Shown: piece after piece, positions 48,010-56,982 of the stretch
Layout of the letters: every line of letters starts with the position of its first letter
Position numbering within the stretch: position 1 is the stretch's first letter
Source: VXOZ01 sp965220045
GTDB taxonomy: Bacteria; Chloroflexota; UBA11872; VXOZ01
Length of the DNA: 64,000 nucleotides
NCBI GenBank assembly: GCA_965220045.1
Contig: OZ244803.1
Coordinates: 1-64,000, forward strand
Direction: 5' to 3'
Notes under the pieces: generated by a model
The model's input: the letters and a program-made list of their open reading frames with translations, nothing else
What the model was told of the DNA's origin: nothing
Databases searched by the model: none
Program-made: the position numbers and the translations under genes

Positions 48010-48465
48010 CTAATCGGCCCTGCCGCTGAAAATCTCCCGCAACCGCTGCCGCCGGTAGGCAAAGATGCGTTCTACGTCGCGGCCTATCAACAGCCTGTTG
48101 GTGAGCGCGCCCCCCGGCAGGGCGTACTCCACGTGGTCCGTTGCCAGCGTGCCGCCGTCTTGTTCCACGAACACGTGCTCGTGCACCCAGCGGCGGTAGG
48201 GTCCTTTGATCTGGCTGTCAACGAAGCGGTGGGGCGGCTCCCACGCCAGAATCTCGGTGCGCCAGCGCAGCGGGATTCCCCGGTAGCGCAGCCGGTAGTC
48301 GATGCGGGTGCCGGCCGCCGCTTCGATGGGCAGCGGTGTGAGGATTGTGAAGTGCAGCCACGGCGGTGTGAGGCACCCCAGGTTCTCCGCTTCCGCGAAG
48401 AAGGCAAACACGCGGTCCACCGGCTGCGGCAGCCAGAGGCTTGTCTCAAAGGTGAACAGTCGCAT
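48010..48465 (-). CDS. SRPBCC family protein
   Basis: This is a 151-residue helix-grip (START/Bet v1-like) protein. It starts FETSLWLPQPVDRVFAFFAEAENLGCLTPPWL, the family opening with a small-residue helix. A strand series (YRGIPLRWRTEILAWEPPHRFVD) and a C-terminal helix (RLLIGRDVERIFAYRRQRLREIF) follow. The HRFVDxQIKGPYRRWVHEH block is typical of the cell-division-inhibitor-like SRPBCC subgroup. Such proteins bind hydrophobic ligands; the ligand is unknown. It is convergent with the NUDIX gene, 5 bp between stops. Confidence 0.85.
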   Translation of the reverse strand: MRLFTFETSLWLPQPVDRVFAFFAEAENLGCLTPPWLHFTILTPLPIEAAAGTRIDYRLRYRGIPLRWRTEILAWEPPHRFVDSQIKGPYRRWVHEHVFVEQDGGTLATDHVEYALPGGALTNRLLIGRDVERIFAYRRQRLREIFSGRAD

Positions 48466-48570
48466 AGCCGGAACCAGGCTCCGCCGGCCGCAAGCGCTTC
48501 GTTATTCCCTTACGACGAACTGGTACGCGCTTGGGCCGGCAGCTCGTTTCCATGCCGGTGGCGCGCTTGC

Positions 48571-49755
48571 TTACGGATTCATCTCAAGCAGCCAGATGGC
48601 GTAGTCCTCTGCGGAGACGAAAGCGAGGCGCTTGCCGTCGCGGGCCAGCGCCCAGTCGCCATTGGCGATGAAGAGCGGCGTCTGCGCCGGATCGGTGAGT
48701 CGAGACCGTTCGCCGGAAGCAATGTCCAGCCTCCACACACCGAAGCCCGCGTCAGGCGTCTCCCGCGGCGGGACGTAGACAAGCGTCGCGCTCTCGGCGC
48801 CGACCCACGCGTATCTGACCGCGAAATCAAGTCGCTTTTGCGCGCCGGTAAACACGTTCATGGCCCAGGTGGTGTTCAAGACCGGGTCTTCCTCAAAGGC
48901 CTTGAGAAAGACCAACCATGTGCCGTCGGGCGAGAGTGAGATGTTGCGCAAGTGGGCGCCGTCGTCGAGTTTCTCGAGCGCGCCGGTGGTCGCGTCAACC
49001 TGCCAGAGGGCAGGGCGTTCAGTGTCGGGATTCTGCACGCCCAGCGCCAGCAAGCGGGACCCATCGGGGAACCAACCCACGATGCCGACGCCGTAGAGTG
49101 TGGTCAGGTGCTGTGGATTGCTACCGTCCAGCGCCGCCACCATAATCGGGTTCGCGCGGCGGCTGGCGAATAAGGTCTGCTGGGACGGCCGCCCGTCATA
49201 CGCGATGCGAGCCCCGTCGGGCGAAATGAACGGCAGGCTGCCCGCGCCGGAGAGGACCCAGTTCTCACCGGTTTGGCGGTCATGCACGGCGATGCTCTGT
49301 GACGCTGGCTGCGACGGCATGATAACGTACCGATCGTCGTGTTGCAGCACACCCACCACGGTGCTATACGGCGCCTGTTCGCCGGAATCGGCATCGACTC
49401 CCCAGATCGCGGAGTCGCGCTCATCCGGCTTGTCGACATAGAGCACGCTCGTGCCGTCGGCGGACCACCAGATGCCGCTGCAGCACCCGGGCGCGGTGAG
49501 GCGTCGCAGCACCGGCTGCCGTGTTGCCGAGGGCGTAGGTGGTGTGCCAGAGGCAGGCAGCGCGGTCGGGGTTGGCGCTAGCGGCGTGCCGGCGGCCGGC
49601 GGTCCAGTCGGCGTCGGCGTGAGGGCAATCCGCAATGTGAGCACTGGCGTACCCTCGGCGTTTGGCACGTAGGTGTACGCGCACGCGCTGCCCAGCAAGA
49701 GCCAAAGCCCCAGGAGAAGAATTGCGCCAAGACGACGCCCCCTATGCCGTACCAC
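48571..49755 (-). CDS. TolB-like beta-propeller lipoprotein
   Basis: This is a 394-residue protein. The signal ILLLGLWLLLGSAC gives a lipoprotein Cys near 25, followed by a Pro/Thr linker (about 45-85). The rest is a PD40/TolB-type propeller with several blades of WSADGTSVLYV, FISPDGARIAYD, WFPDGSRLLALG, LSPDGTWLVFL and LARDGKRLAFVS form. Outside Proteobacteria such lipoproteins often act as extracellular scaffolds. It sits six bases downstream of the M23 peptidase gene on the same strand and is likely in one operon. Confidence 0.83.
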   Translation of the reverse strand: MVRHRGRRLGAILLLGLWLLLGSACAYTYVPNAEGTPVLTLRIALTPTPTGPPAAGTPLAPTPTALPASGTPPTPSATRQPVLRRLTAPGCCSGIWWSADGTSVLYVDKPDERDSAIWGVDADSGEQAPYSTVVGVLQHDDRYVIMPSQPASQSIAVHDRQTGENWVLSGAGSLPFISPDGARIAYDGRPSQQTLFASRRANPIMVAALDGSNPQHLTTLYGVGIVGWFPDGSRLLALGVQNPDTERPALWQVDATTGALEKLDDGAHLRNISLSPDGTWLVFLKAFEEDPVLNTTWAMNVFTGAQKRLDFAVRYAWVGAESATLVYVPPRETPDAGFGVWRLDIASGERSRLTDPAQTPLFIANGDWALARDGKRLAFVSAEDYAIWLLEMNP

Positions 49756-49761
49756 AGCGCC

Positions 49762-50463
49762 TCAACGCATCCAGAGTCGGGCATAGTCATTGAGAATGCG
49801 CCCGCCGAATAGCGTATCCGGCTGGTCTTCGAGCGTTTGCCAACGGCGGGGATTCTCGAGGTCTTTGACAAAGCCGAGGAAGCGGCCCAACGCCGCATTG
49901 TGCCAGTCGGCCTTGATCAAGAGCGCCGGATTTACCGCGCGGGTGCGGTCCGGCCGGCGGATCTCCAGGTGCAGATGGGGCGCGGCTAAGCAAGCCACGT
50001 TGTCGAGCCAGTCTCCCGCGTAGCCGATGAGGTCGCCCGCTCGCACCGAGCCGCCGGTGGGAACTGCCGGAAAGCGGCGGAGGTGTCCGTACAACGAGAG
50101 GTCACCATTGGGATGCAGCACGATCGCGTTGTGGGGACCCGCGCCAAAGGAGAGGTCGTCCGCGCCGATCACCACACCGTCGCCGATCGCCTTGATCTCA
50201 GTATCGCACGGGCAGGCAAAGTCGATGCCGAAGTGAATCCCCTGCCCTTCCCGATAGACCGTGTGGCGGAAGCGATGCGCCAGGTTCGTATTGCCGTACC
50301 ACTGCGCCACGTACCAGGTGCTAGGGCCCGGCGGGGTATCAAATGGAAGCTGGTAGATGGGTTCCTGCTCGGCGGGGAGCGGAAGCTCACGCGGCGCGAA
50401 TCTGCTGGCGGGAACAAAAAGCCCGGCGTACTTCAGTAGAAGACGGCGCGATAGCGTTTGCAC
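49762..50463 (-). CDS. M23 (LytM-type) metallopeptidase
   Basis: This 233-residue protein begins with a twin-Arg segment (LSRRLLLKYAGLFVPA), a possible Tat signal or short anchor. The LytM zinc ligands are visible in GIHFGIDFACP (HxxxD) and HLHLEIRRP (HxH), with IGDGVVIGADD and LIGYAG between them. M23 enzymes cut peptidoglycan cross-links or act as activators of amidases. All ligands are kept, so the enzyme is probably active. It is followed within 6 bp by a propeller lipoprotein gene. Confidence 0.88.
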   Translation of the reverse strand: MQTLSRRLLLKYAGLFVPASRFAPRELPLPAEQEPIYQLPFDTPPGPSTWYVAQWYGNTNLAHRFRHTVYREGQGIHFGIDFACPCDTEIKAIGDGVVIGADDLSFGAGPHNAIVLHPNGDLSLYGHLRRFPAVPTGGSVRAGDLIGYAGDWLDNVACLAAPHLHLEIRRPDRTRAVNPALLIKADWHNAALGRFLGFVKDLENPRRWQTLEDQPDTLFGGRILNDYARLWMR

Positions 50464-50779
50464 CAGTGCTACCCTCTGCTAGGTTCTCCGCACGATGTAG
50501 GATGCCAGCAGGCACCATTGAGCACTGGCACTGCGGCCTTACGGCCTACCCTCGGTTACAATGCCCACCTGTGCCATGTGAGCGTACCTATCCTACCAGA
50601 GAAGAACTCCTTTGCCAACTCTTTTTCTGAATATTTCTACACAATTGAACCAAATTGCACTGCTTGACGCTCGCCTATTCGCATGGTAGCGTGGGTGCAG
50701 AATAGCCGATCTACCGGCAATAGGTTTATCGTCCAAGAACATGCACCAGTGGAACGAATGAACGGAAGAGAGGGCGCTC
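50464..50779. other. Divergent intergenic region, no gene seen
   Basis: This AT-richer gap lies between the M23 gene and the 50780 gene. It holds a TTGACG at 50665-50670 with a weak TATTCGC-like -10 region and no repeat family member. It probably contains both divergent promoters. Confidence 0.4.
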
Positions 50780-51463
50780 ATGGCTGTCGACATGCAAAAA
50801 GAGATCCAGGTCAACGACCTCATCACGCAGGTGCGTGAGATGTACGCGCGAGACTTGGGCGACCAGCATATTGAGATTCTCTATCAGTCTGCGCGCCGCA
50901 CGATGAAGGGCCAGGAGTTCAGCCCCACGCGGGTGCAGGAGGAGAGTCTGGGGCGGCTCACGCAGCTAGGGTTTGGCGTCAAGCACGAAAGCCGCACCCG
51001 GGGCACGACGTTCGATGTTGCCTCCGACTTTATTGCGCCTTCGCTCATGCTCCCCGGCTACCATGACATCTTCCGGTATCAGGCGGGGCGCAACGCAGAG
51101 CGCACGCGCGAGGAATTCGCCGATACGGTGCGCGCAATTCTGGTGCCGACCGTGTTGGAGTTGCTTGACAGGCGCGGAATTGATGCACTGTCGAAGTTTC
51201 AGAGTGTGGTGACCGACCGCGACATCGCGCGCACGCCGGCCCCCGAACTGGAAATTCAGGCAGTCCAGTCTCTTGTCGACAGTGGCTGCTTGTCCGACGA
51301 GCTTAAGAAGATATTCTTCGGCCTTCTGGGCGAGCGCCATGAGTATATCTTCACCACGAAGGGCAAAAGCCTGCTGAGCCTTGCGGAAGCGTTCAAAGAA
51401 TTGATGGATCTCGGCGTGAACTTCCACCTGGACGACGAAGAGGCAGAGGCGGAAGAGTCCTGA
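50780..51463 (+). CDS. Hypothetical protein
   Basis: This 227-residue soluble protein has no recognised family. It is mostly helical (ITQVREMYARDLGDQHIEILYQSARRTM), with a LGFGVKHESRTRGTTFDVASDFI strand region, and closes with an acidic tail (LDDEEAEAEES). No signal or membrane segment is seen. AGAGGG precedes the ATG. A GNRA-loop hairpin ends the unit. It is flanked by long gaps and has its own promoter region, so it is probably monocistronic. Confidence 0.7.
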   Translation: MAVDMQKEIQVNDLITQVREMYARDLGDQHIEILYQSARRTMKGQEFSPTRVQEESLGRLTQLGFGVKHESRTRGTTFDVASDFIAPSLMLPGYHDIFRYQAGRNAERTREEFADTVRAILVPTVLELLDRRGIDALSKFQSVVTDRDIARTPAPELEIQAVQSLVDSGCLSDELKKIFFGLLGERHEYIFTTKGKSLLSLAEAFKELMDLGVNFHLDDEEAEAEES

Positions 51464-51615
51464 CGGCTTTGGGCCAAGCAAGTCTAGGGTCCTTGCGTGT
51501 TGGCTTGAACACTGCCAGTGATCGCATGTCGGGAAGGCACCAACTCTAGACTGCGCCAAGCTGCATCGGCTACAGTGATCGTATACACCCCCTGGATGCT
51601 TCGGCGAAAGGGCGC

Positions 51616-51637
51616 AAGGCTGCCGCAAGGCAGCCTT
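51616..51637 (+). terminator. GNRA-loop hairpin, terminator-like
   Basis: AAGGCTGCC (51616-51624) and GGCAGCCTT (51629-51637) form a perfect 9-bp stem with a GCAA loop. It lies about 150 bp after the 50780 gene and ahead of hflX. The rest of the 51464-51940 gap has no recognised gene. Confidence 0.6.
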
Positions 51638-51940
51638 AGCATTTAAGGTGGAGTTTCGCCGGGCCGCATCGGCAGCGTACGTGAGTCCGGCCCAAACGGT
51701 CGCCGCCTAACCAGGTATGGATTGCAGAAGACTGGATTTCGGCAGCACAGTGGAGCGGCGGCTTGTCCTCCCCCATCTTGCCGACCGCCTCAGTGAAGAC
51801 GTTCCCGGTGCCCCGCCGTTGTCAACACAACAGTCGGTGGTGTCCAACAGTAATTCTCCCCGGCCCGCTGGCAAACTGCTCGATCAGCGAAATTGCCATG
51901 GTACAATGTGGTCAAACACAGTTAGCATGAGGAATGGTTT

Positions 51941-53230
51941 TTGTTAGAATTCACACAGCACAGTATTGGCACCGGGCGTGGCGCGGAGCGGGCGGTTTTG
52001 GTCTGCGTCAAGCTTGGCAACGGTCCCGATCAGTGGCCGGTAGCGGACTCTCTCCAGGAGTTGGCAAGTCTCGCCCGCGCTGCCGGGGCCATTGTCGTGG
52101 ATACCTGTTATCAGCAGCGGCGCAAGCCGGACACGGCAACCTTTATCGGCAAGGGCAAGGTGGAGGAGCTAAAGGCGCTGCGGCATGAGCAGGCCTACGA
52201 CCTCGTCATCTTCGACAACGACCTCACCCCCAGCCAGCAACGCAACTTGGAAGAGCAGCTAGACGTCAAGGTACTCGACCGCACGGCGCTCATCCTCGAT
52301 ATATTTGCCACACGCGCCCAGACCACCGAGGGCAAGCTGCAGGTCGAGATGGCGCAACTGACGTATCTGCTGCCGCGTCTCTCCACCCTCTGGGTGGAAT
52401 TCTCGCGACTGGGTGCGGGCATTGGCACCCGCGGCCCCGGCGAGACCCAGATCGAGGCGGACCGGCGGCTCATCCGCCAGCGCCTCTCGCACCTTCATTC
52501 GCGCCTTGAGACGGTGCGCGCCCGGCGTTCGCGCCAACGCGCCCGGCGCACGGTGAATGACATGCCGGTGGCATCGCTCGTCGGCTACACCAACTCCGGC
52601 AAGAGCACGTTGCTCAATGCCTTGACCCAGGCCGATGTGCTCGCCGAGGACAAGCTGTTTGCCACGCTGGACCCCACCACGCGCCGCGTGAAGCTGCCCA
52701 CCGGCTTGGAGGTAGTGTTCAGCGATACGGTGGGGTTCATCCGTCACTTGCCGCCCACGCTTATCGCGGCGTTCCGCGCCACGCTCGAGGAAATCCACGA
52801 CGCCGACCTGCTGTTGCACGTGGTGGACGTCAGCCACTCGCAAAGCGAACGCCAGGTGGCGGCGGTCTACGAGACCTTGGCCGACCTTGGCATCGAGGAT
52901 AAGCCCATCATCACGGTGTTCAACAAGATCGACCAGCTTGAAGGTCTCGCCCCCAACCCGGCGGAACATCCCAATCCGGTCTTCATCTCGGCACGGGAAG
53001 GAGACGGCTTGGATACGCTCCTCGATACGGTTGCCGCCACATTGAACGCGCAACTCTCGGTTGACGTGCACGTGCGCATCCCGTATCGAGAAGGACGCCT
53101 GGTCAGCCTCTTCCACCAGCGGGGCAGCATACGCAGTGAGCAGCACCGGGCTGACGGCACTGTGATCGAAGGGACGCTTCCACGGAAGTACTGGCCGGCA
53201 CTGCGTCCGTACGCCATTGCTTCCTCCTAG
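51941..53230 (+). CDS. hflX: GTPase HflX
   Basis: This 429-residue ribosome-splitting/heat-stress GTPase has the HflX N-terminal domain with DTCYQQRRKPDTATFIGKGKVEEL and the LQVEMAQLTYLLPRL glycine-lacking linker, plus GIGTRGPGETQIE. The G domain follows: G1 GYTNSGKST, G3 DTVGFIRHLPP, G4 NKID and G5 ISAREG. Translation starts at TTG (51941) with GAGGA eight bases upstream. The ATG at 51934 is in another frame. The next gene follows after 23 bp. Confidence 0.94.
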   Translation: MLEFTQHSIGTGRGAERAVLVCVKLGNGPDQWPVADSLQELASLARAAGAIVVDTCYQQRRKPDTATFIGKGKVEELKALRHEQAYDLVIFDNDLTPSQQRNLEEQLDVKVLDRTALILDIFATRAQTTEGKLQVEMAQLTYLLPRLSTLWVEFSRLGAGIGTRGPGETQIEADRRLIRQRLSHLHSRLETVRARRSRQRARRTVNDMPVASLVGYTNSGKSTLLNALTQADVLAEDKLFATLDPTTRRVKLPTGLEVVFSDTVGFIRHLPPTLIAAFRATLEEIHDADLLLHVVDVSHSQSERQVAAVYETLADLGIEDKPIITVFNKIDQLEGLAPNPAEHPNPVFISAREGDGLDTLLDTVAATLNAQLSVDVHVRIPYREGRLVSLFHQRGSIRSEQHRADGTVIEGTLPRKYWPALRPYAIASS

Positions 53231-53253
53231 CCCGTACAGGGAATCCATCTACC

Positions 53254-54249
53254 ATGCCCGCCACCGGTCGCCGCACGCTCCCCATTGTCTACACGCCGCT
53301 GCACCAACCCCACGTGCCCCGCATTGAACTCTCGTACAACATCGTCGTCGATCATCCCGAGGTCCCTGAGCGTGTTGAAGTCATGGCCAAAGCGCTGCAG
53401 CAGGCCGGCCATGCCGACAGTTTTATGGAACCGCGGGAGTACCCGTTTGCGCCCGCCGCCGAGGTACACGATGAGGGACTCATCGCGTTCTTAGAGCAGA
53501 CGACGGCCCGCCTGGCCGAGTCTGAGGGCGATTCGGTGCTGGAGACGCCGTACACCATCAGCCCGGACACGCCGCTGGCAGCGAACACGCTGGCGCAGGC
53601 GTGGCTCGCCTCGTGTGTCGTGCTTACCGGCGCCGAGCTGCTGCGGGAGGGCGCGCCGTGCGTGTACGCTTTGGAGCGCCCGCCGGGGCACCATGCGGGA
53701 CGCTACAAGTACGGCGGCTACTGCTACATCAATCACGCGGCATTGGCTGCGCATACGCTCAAGGCCCATGGGCGCGTGGCCGTGCTCGACGTCGACTTTC
53801 ACCACGGCAACGGCACGCAGGAGATCTTCTACGACACCGACGAGGTGCTCTACGTCAGCTTGCACGGCCATCCCGCCTGGGCGTATCCGCGCTTCAGCGG
53901 CTGGCCGGAAGAGATGGGTGCCGGCGCCGGCGCGAACTTCAATCTCAACCTGCCCCTCCCTATGTTCACCGAGAACACCGCCTTCCTGGAGGCGTTTTCG
54001 CAGGCTCTGGAGAAGATCGCCTGGTACGCGCCTGCCTATCTCGTCTTGTCGTCCGGCTTCGACACCCGGCGCGGTGACCCCGTCGGCGCCTTCTCCCTCA
54101 CCGATGAGTGCTACCAGGCCGTGGGTGAGCAGCTTGCCGCTCTCGGCATCCCCCTCCTTGCGGTGCAGGAAGGCGGCTACGACCTGGAGGGCCTGGGCAA
54201 GGCGGTCGTCGCGCTGGTGGACGGACTGGTGTCGACTCAATCCTCTTAG
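53254..54249 (+). CDS. Histone deacetylase family protein (acetylpolyamine/acetoin-type)
   Basis: This 331-residue deacetylase of the arginase/HDAC fold has the active-site blocks ALERPPGHHAGR (His pair), VLDVDFHHGNGTQEIF (zinc Asp and His), SSGFDTRRGDPVGAF (second zinc Asp) and VQEGGYDLEGLG. Bacterial members remove acetyl groups from polyamines or other small amines. The family does not imply chromatin. It starts 23 bp after hflX, so the two are probably co-transcribed. The N-terminus (HQPHVPRIELSYN) is slightly unusual. Confidence 0.9.
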   Translation: MPATGRRTLPIVYTPLHQPHVPRIELSYNIVVDHPEVPERVEVMAKALQQAGHADSFMEPREYPFAPAAEVHDEGLIAFLEQTTARLAESEGDSVLETPYTISPDTPLAANTLAQAWLASCVVLTGAELLREGAPCVYALERPPGHHAGRYKYGGYCYINHAALAAHTLKAHGRVAVLDVDFHHGNGTQEIFYDTDEVLYVSLHGHPAWAYPRFSGWPEEMGAGAGANFNLNLPLPMFTENTAFLEAFSQALEKIAWYAPAYLVLSSGFDTRRGDPVGAFSLTDECYQAVGEQLAALGIPLLAVQEGGYDLEGLGKAVVALVDGLVSTQSS

Positions 54250-54361
54250 GATTGTCTGCCGCGCGCATTCTCCCCTTTCCACCGTTGGCCCGCGGTGCCT
54301 TCTTGAGCCGGCCGGCCTTTGGGCCACCTCTTGCGGCAATGGGTACGTATCGTCACTTGCT

Positions 54362-54405
54362 GTGAACGGGACGTAAGCGAATTGTGAACATTCGGTTAAC
54401 GTACG
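54362..54405 (+). promoter_or_regulatory. PHO-box-like array, four 11-bp units
   Basis: Hexamers GTGAAC (54362), GTAAGC (54373), GTGAAC (54384) and GTTAAC (54395) are spaced exactly 11 bp. This matches the spacing of PhoB/PhoP direct-repeat operators. It lies about 370 bp upstream of pstS and is the likely site of phosphate-starvation control. The 54250-54773 gap has no other clear feature. Confidence 0.65.
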
Positions 54406-54773
54406 TTCTCAGACAAAGCAACTCCGCATGCGCGTCATCTGCCTTGTGTCACGCGGGGAAGCGGCGGTTTGTCGTATGACGGGTGGATGCTGCCGACTGG
54501 GGTTTTTTCCTGTCATATAGCCAATCTCTGCGTTCTTTATCCGAATGTTAACGCGTTTCGGAGCTGCGTTGACCGGCCCGAATTCCCCGTGATACGTTCC
54601 CCAATTGTTGAGAGAATTGCTTTGTTCCGCGTTCGGCTCCATTGACGTAGGATTGCATTGGGTGGCTTCCTCACCGACCCACGGCGACGCGAGGAAAAGG
54701 GAATGCGCCACGTCGGTCAGCCGGCACCGCGAGAACAGAGTGCTGTCGCACACCGTATAAAGGGAGGATATCC

Positions 54774-55838
54774 ATGACAGCACCGCTTCGGATCAGCAGA
54801 CGTCGGTTCACCTTTGCCGCAGCAGGCTTGGCAGGTTTTGCCCTTCTGGCCGCCTGCGGCGGCGATGACGCCACCGAAACCGGCGAGATGGCAGAGGGCG
54901 ACCAGGCGAAAATGGCGGAGCTCGACGGAGACATCATCATCGACGGCTCCAGCACGGTCTTTCCCATCACCATGGCCGCCGCCGAAGAGTTCAGCTTGAT
55001 GCACTCCGGCGTGCGCGTGAGCGTGGGCGTGTCCGGCACGGGCGGCGGCTTCAAGAAGTTTGCCTCCGGCGAGACCGACATTTCAGACGCATCCCGGCCC
55101 ATCAAGCCTTCCGAGGCCGAGGCCATAGCGGCCGCGGGCTATGAGTACATTGAGATCCCGGTTGCCTATGATGGATTGACCGTGGTTGTTAATCCCGAGA
55201 ACGACTGGGTGGACTGCCTGACGGTAGATGAATTGAAGAAGATGTGGGAGCCGGCAGCCCAGGGTACCATCACGAACTGGAACCAGATCCGCGACGGTTT
55301 CCCCGACCTGCCGCTGGACCTCTTCGCGCCCGGCGTCGATAGCGGCACGTTTGACTACTTCACCGAGGCAATTGTCGGTGAGGCCCAGTCCAGCCGCGGC
55401 GACTTCCAGGCCAGCGAGGACGACAACGTGCTCGTGACCGGCGTCTCCGGCAGCAAGAACGCCATCGGCTATTTTGGTCTCTCCTACTACGTGGAAAACA
55501 CCGACAAGGTCAGGGGCGTTCCCATTGACAGCGGTAACGGCACGTGCGTGGAGTCTACGTTCGCGACGGTCGCGGACGGCAGCTACCAGCCGTTGAGCCG
55601 CCCGATCTTCATCTATGTGCGCAAAGACGCGGCCGAGCGGCCTGAGGTCGATGCTTTCGTAAAATACTACCTCAGCAAAGAATTCACGCCGCTCATTTCC
55701 AGCCCCGAGGTTGGCTACGTGCAGCTTGGTGATGACTTGTATGCCGCGCTCACCCAGCGCTTCGTCAATCGCGTCACCGGCACGATGTGGCCGAACGGCG
55801 CTGAAGTCGGGGCTTCGCTCGACCGTTACATGCCGTAG
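54774..55838 (+). CDS. pstS: Phosphate ABC transporter substrate-binding protein
   Basis: This 354-residue protein has a twin-Arg lipoprotein signal (RISRRRFTF ... LLAACG) and an acidic linker. The PstS core reads IDGSSTVFPITMAAAEEF, VSGTGGGFKKFASGETDISDASRPIK, TVDELKKMWEP, PGVDSGTFDYF and a late YYLSKEFTPLISSPEVGYV. The SGTGGGF and SGT(F) blocks bind phosphate. AGGGAGG precedes the ATG. It is the first gene of pstSCAB. Confidence 0.93.
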   Translation: MTAPLRISRRRFTFAAAGLAGFALLAACGGDDATETGEMAEGDQAKMAELDGDIIIDGSSTVFPITMAAAEEFSLMHSGVRVSVGVSGTGGGFKKFASGETDISDASRPIKPSEAEAIAAAGYEYIEIPVAYDGLTVVVNPENDWVDCLTVDELKKMWEPAAQGTITNWNQIRDGFPDLPLDLFAPGVDSGTFDYFTEAIVGEAQSSRGDFQASEDDNVLVTGVSGSKNAIGYFGLSYYVENTDKVRGVPIDSGNGTCVESTFATVADGSYQPLSRPIFIYVRKDAAERPEVDAFVKYYLSKEFTPLISSPEVGYVQLGDDLYAALTQRFVNRVTGTMWPNGAEVGASLDRYMP

Positions 55839-55847
55839 CATTTCACC

Positions 55848-55878
55848 GGACCCAGAGGCAAGCACTGCCTCTGGGTCC
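55848..55878 (+). terminator. Hairpin between pstS and pstC
   Basis: GGACCCAGAGGCA (55848-55860) and TGCCTCTGGGTCC (55866-55878) form a perfect 13-bp stem with an AGCAC loop, 9 bp after the pstS stop. A second hairpin (CGACACTC 55904-55911 with GAGTGTCG 55923-55930) follows. Such hairpins often stabilise pstS mRNA and lower pstCAB expression. Confidence 0.75.
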
Positions 55879-56040
55879 TCGCCAATACAGTTGAAGAGGA
55901 TACCGACACTCGCCGCGAATGAGAGTGTCGAGGCTGGCTTACTTGGCGCGGCGCGCCCATAGAGAAGGCAACCGCGAGATAGAGTTGAAAGCACGCACAG
56001 CGGGAGCACTGCGGCGCCGGCTGTGAAGAGAGGAGTTTCG

Positions 56041-56982
56041 ATGGCAGAGGACATATCCCCGTTCTCGCACTACCCGTCGCGCAGTGACATGAGCAAACGG
56101 GCCAGCCGCAACTTCAAGGAGGAAGCCATACGCTATGCCCTCATGGCAACGGCGACGCTCTCCATCGTCACGACCATTGGCATCCTTCTCTCGCTCACGG
56201 GGGAGACGCTCCTCTTCTTCAGCGAAGTTTCGATTGTCGAGTTTCTCACCGAAACCGAGTGGACCCCGCTCTTCCTCATCAAGAAGTTCGGCATCTGGCC
56301 GCTGGTGACGGCCACGGCCCTGGTGGCCTTCATTGCCCTGGCGGTCGCCATTCCTACCGGGCTCCTCATTGCCATTTATCTCAGCGAGTTCGCCAGCACG
56401 CGCGTACGGGACATCGTCAAGCCGGTGCTCGAAGTGCTTGCCGGTGTACCGACCGTGGTCTACGGCTACTTCGCTCTTACGTTGGTTACCCCCATCCTCC
56501 AGGAATTCATTCCCGGTCTGCGCATCTTCAACGCGCTGAGCGCGGGCATAGTGATGGGCATCATGATCATCCCCATGGTGGCTTCCTTGAGTGAGGACGC
56601 CATTGGCGCCGTACCCCAGGCCCTGCGCGAGGGAGCGTACGGGCTGGGCGCGACGCGCTTCGAGGTGGCGCTGCAAGTCGTGGTTCCGGCGGCGCTTTCC
56701 GGGATTGTGGCTTCGGCGGTTTTGGCGCTCTCACGCGCCGTCGGCGAGACCATGATCGTCTCGATCGCGGCGGGTCAGAACCCCACCTTTACACTCGATC
56801 CCCGGGTGCCGATTGAAACGATGACGGCCTACATTGTGCAGGTGAGCCTCGGCGATACGCCGTTCGCGTCGCTTGAATACCGCACGATCTTCGCCGTGGG
56901 TACGATGCTCTTCTTCTTGACCTTTGCCATGAACATCTTCGCGCACTGGTTTGTGCGCCGGTTCCGGGAGGAGTACGACTAA
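56041..56982 (+). CDS. pstC: Phosphate ABC transporter permease PstC
   Basis: This 313-residue permease has six membrane segments. The cytoplasmic EAA-type loop AVPQALREGAYGLGATRFEVALQVVVPAALSGI lies between helices, followed by ALSRAVGETMIVSIAAG. Conserved Pst blocks GVPTVVYGYFAL and IMIIPMVASLSEDA are present. The ATG at 56041 follows AGAGGAG. The stop overlaps the pstA start in TAATG, implying coupled translation. Confidence 0.93.
   Translation: MAEDISPFSHYPSRSDMSKRASRNFKEEAIRYALMATATLSIVTTIGILLSLTGETLLFFSEVSIVEFLTETEWTPLFLIKKFGIWPLVTATALVAFIALAVAIPTGLLIAIYLSEFASTRVRDIVKPVLEVLAGVPTVVYGYFALTLVTPILQEFIPGLRIFNALSAGIVMGIMIIPMVASLSEDAIGAVPQALREGAYGLGATRFEVALQVVVPAALSGIVASAVLALSRAVGETMIVSIAAGQNPTFTLDPRVPIETMTAYIVQVSLGDTPFASLEYRTIFAVGTMLFFLTFAMNIFAHWFVRRFREEYD

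Noticed and set aside
54409..54783. 124-codon minus-strand frame upstream of pstS
   Set aside because: It covers the leader and the pstS start in antisense and has no recognisable features.
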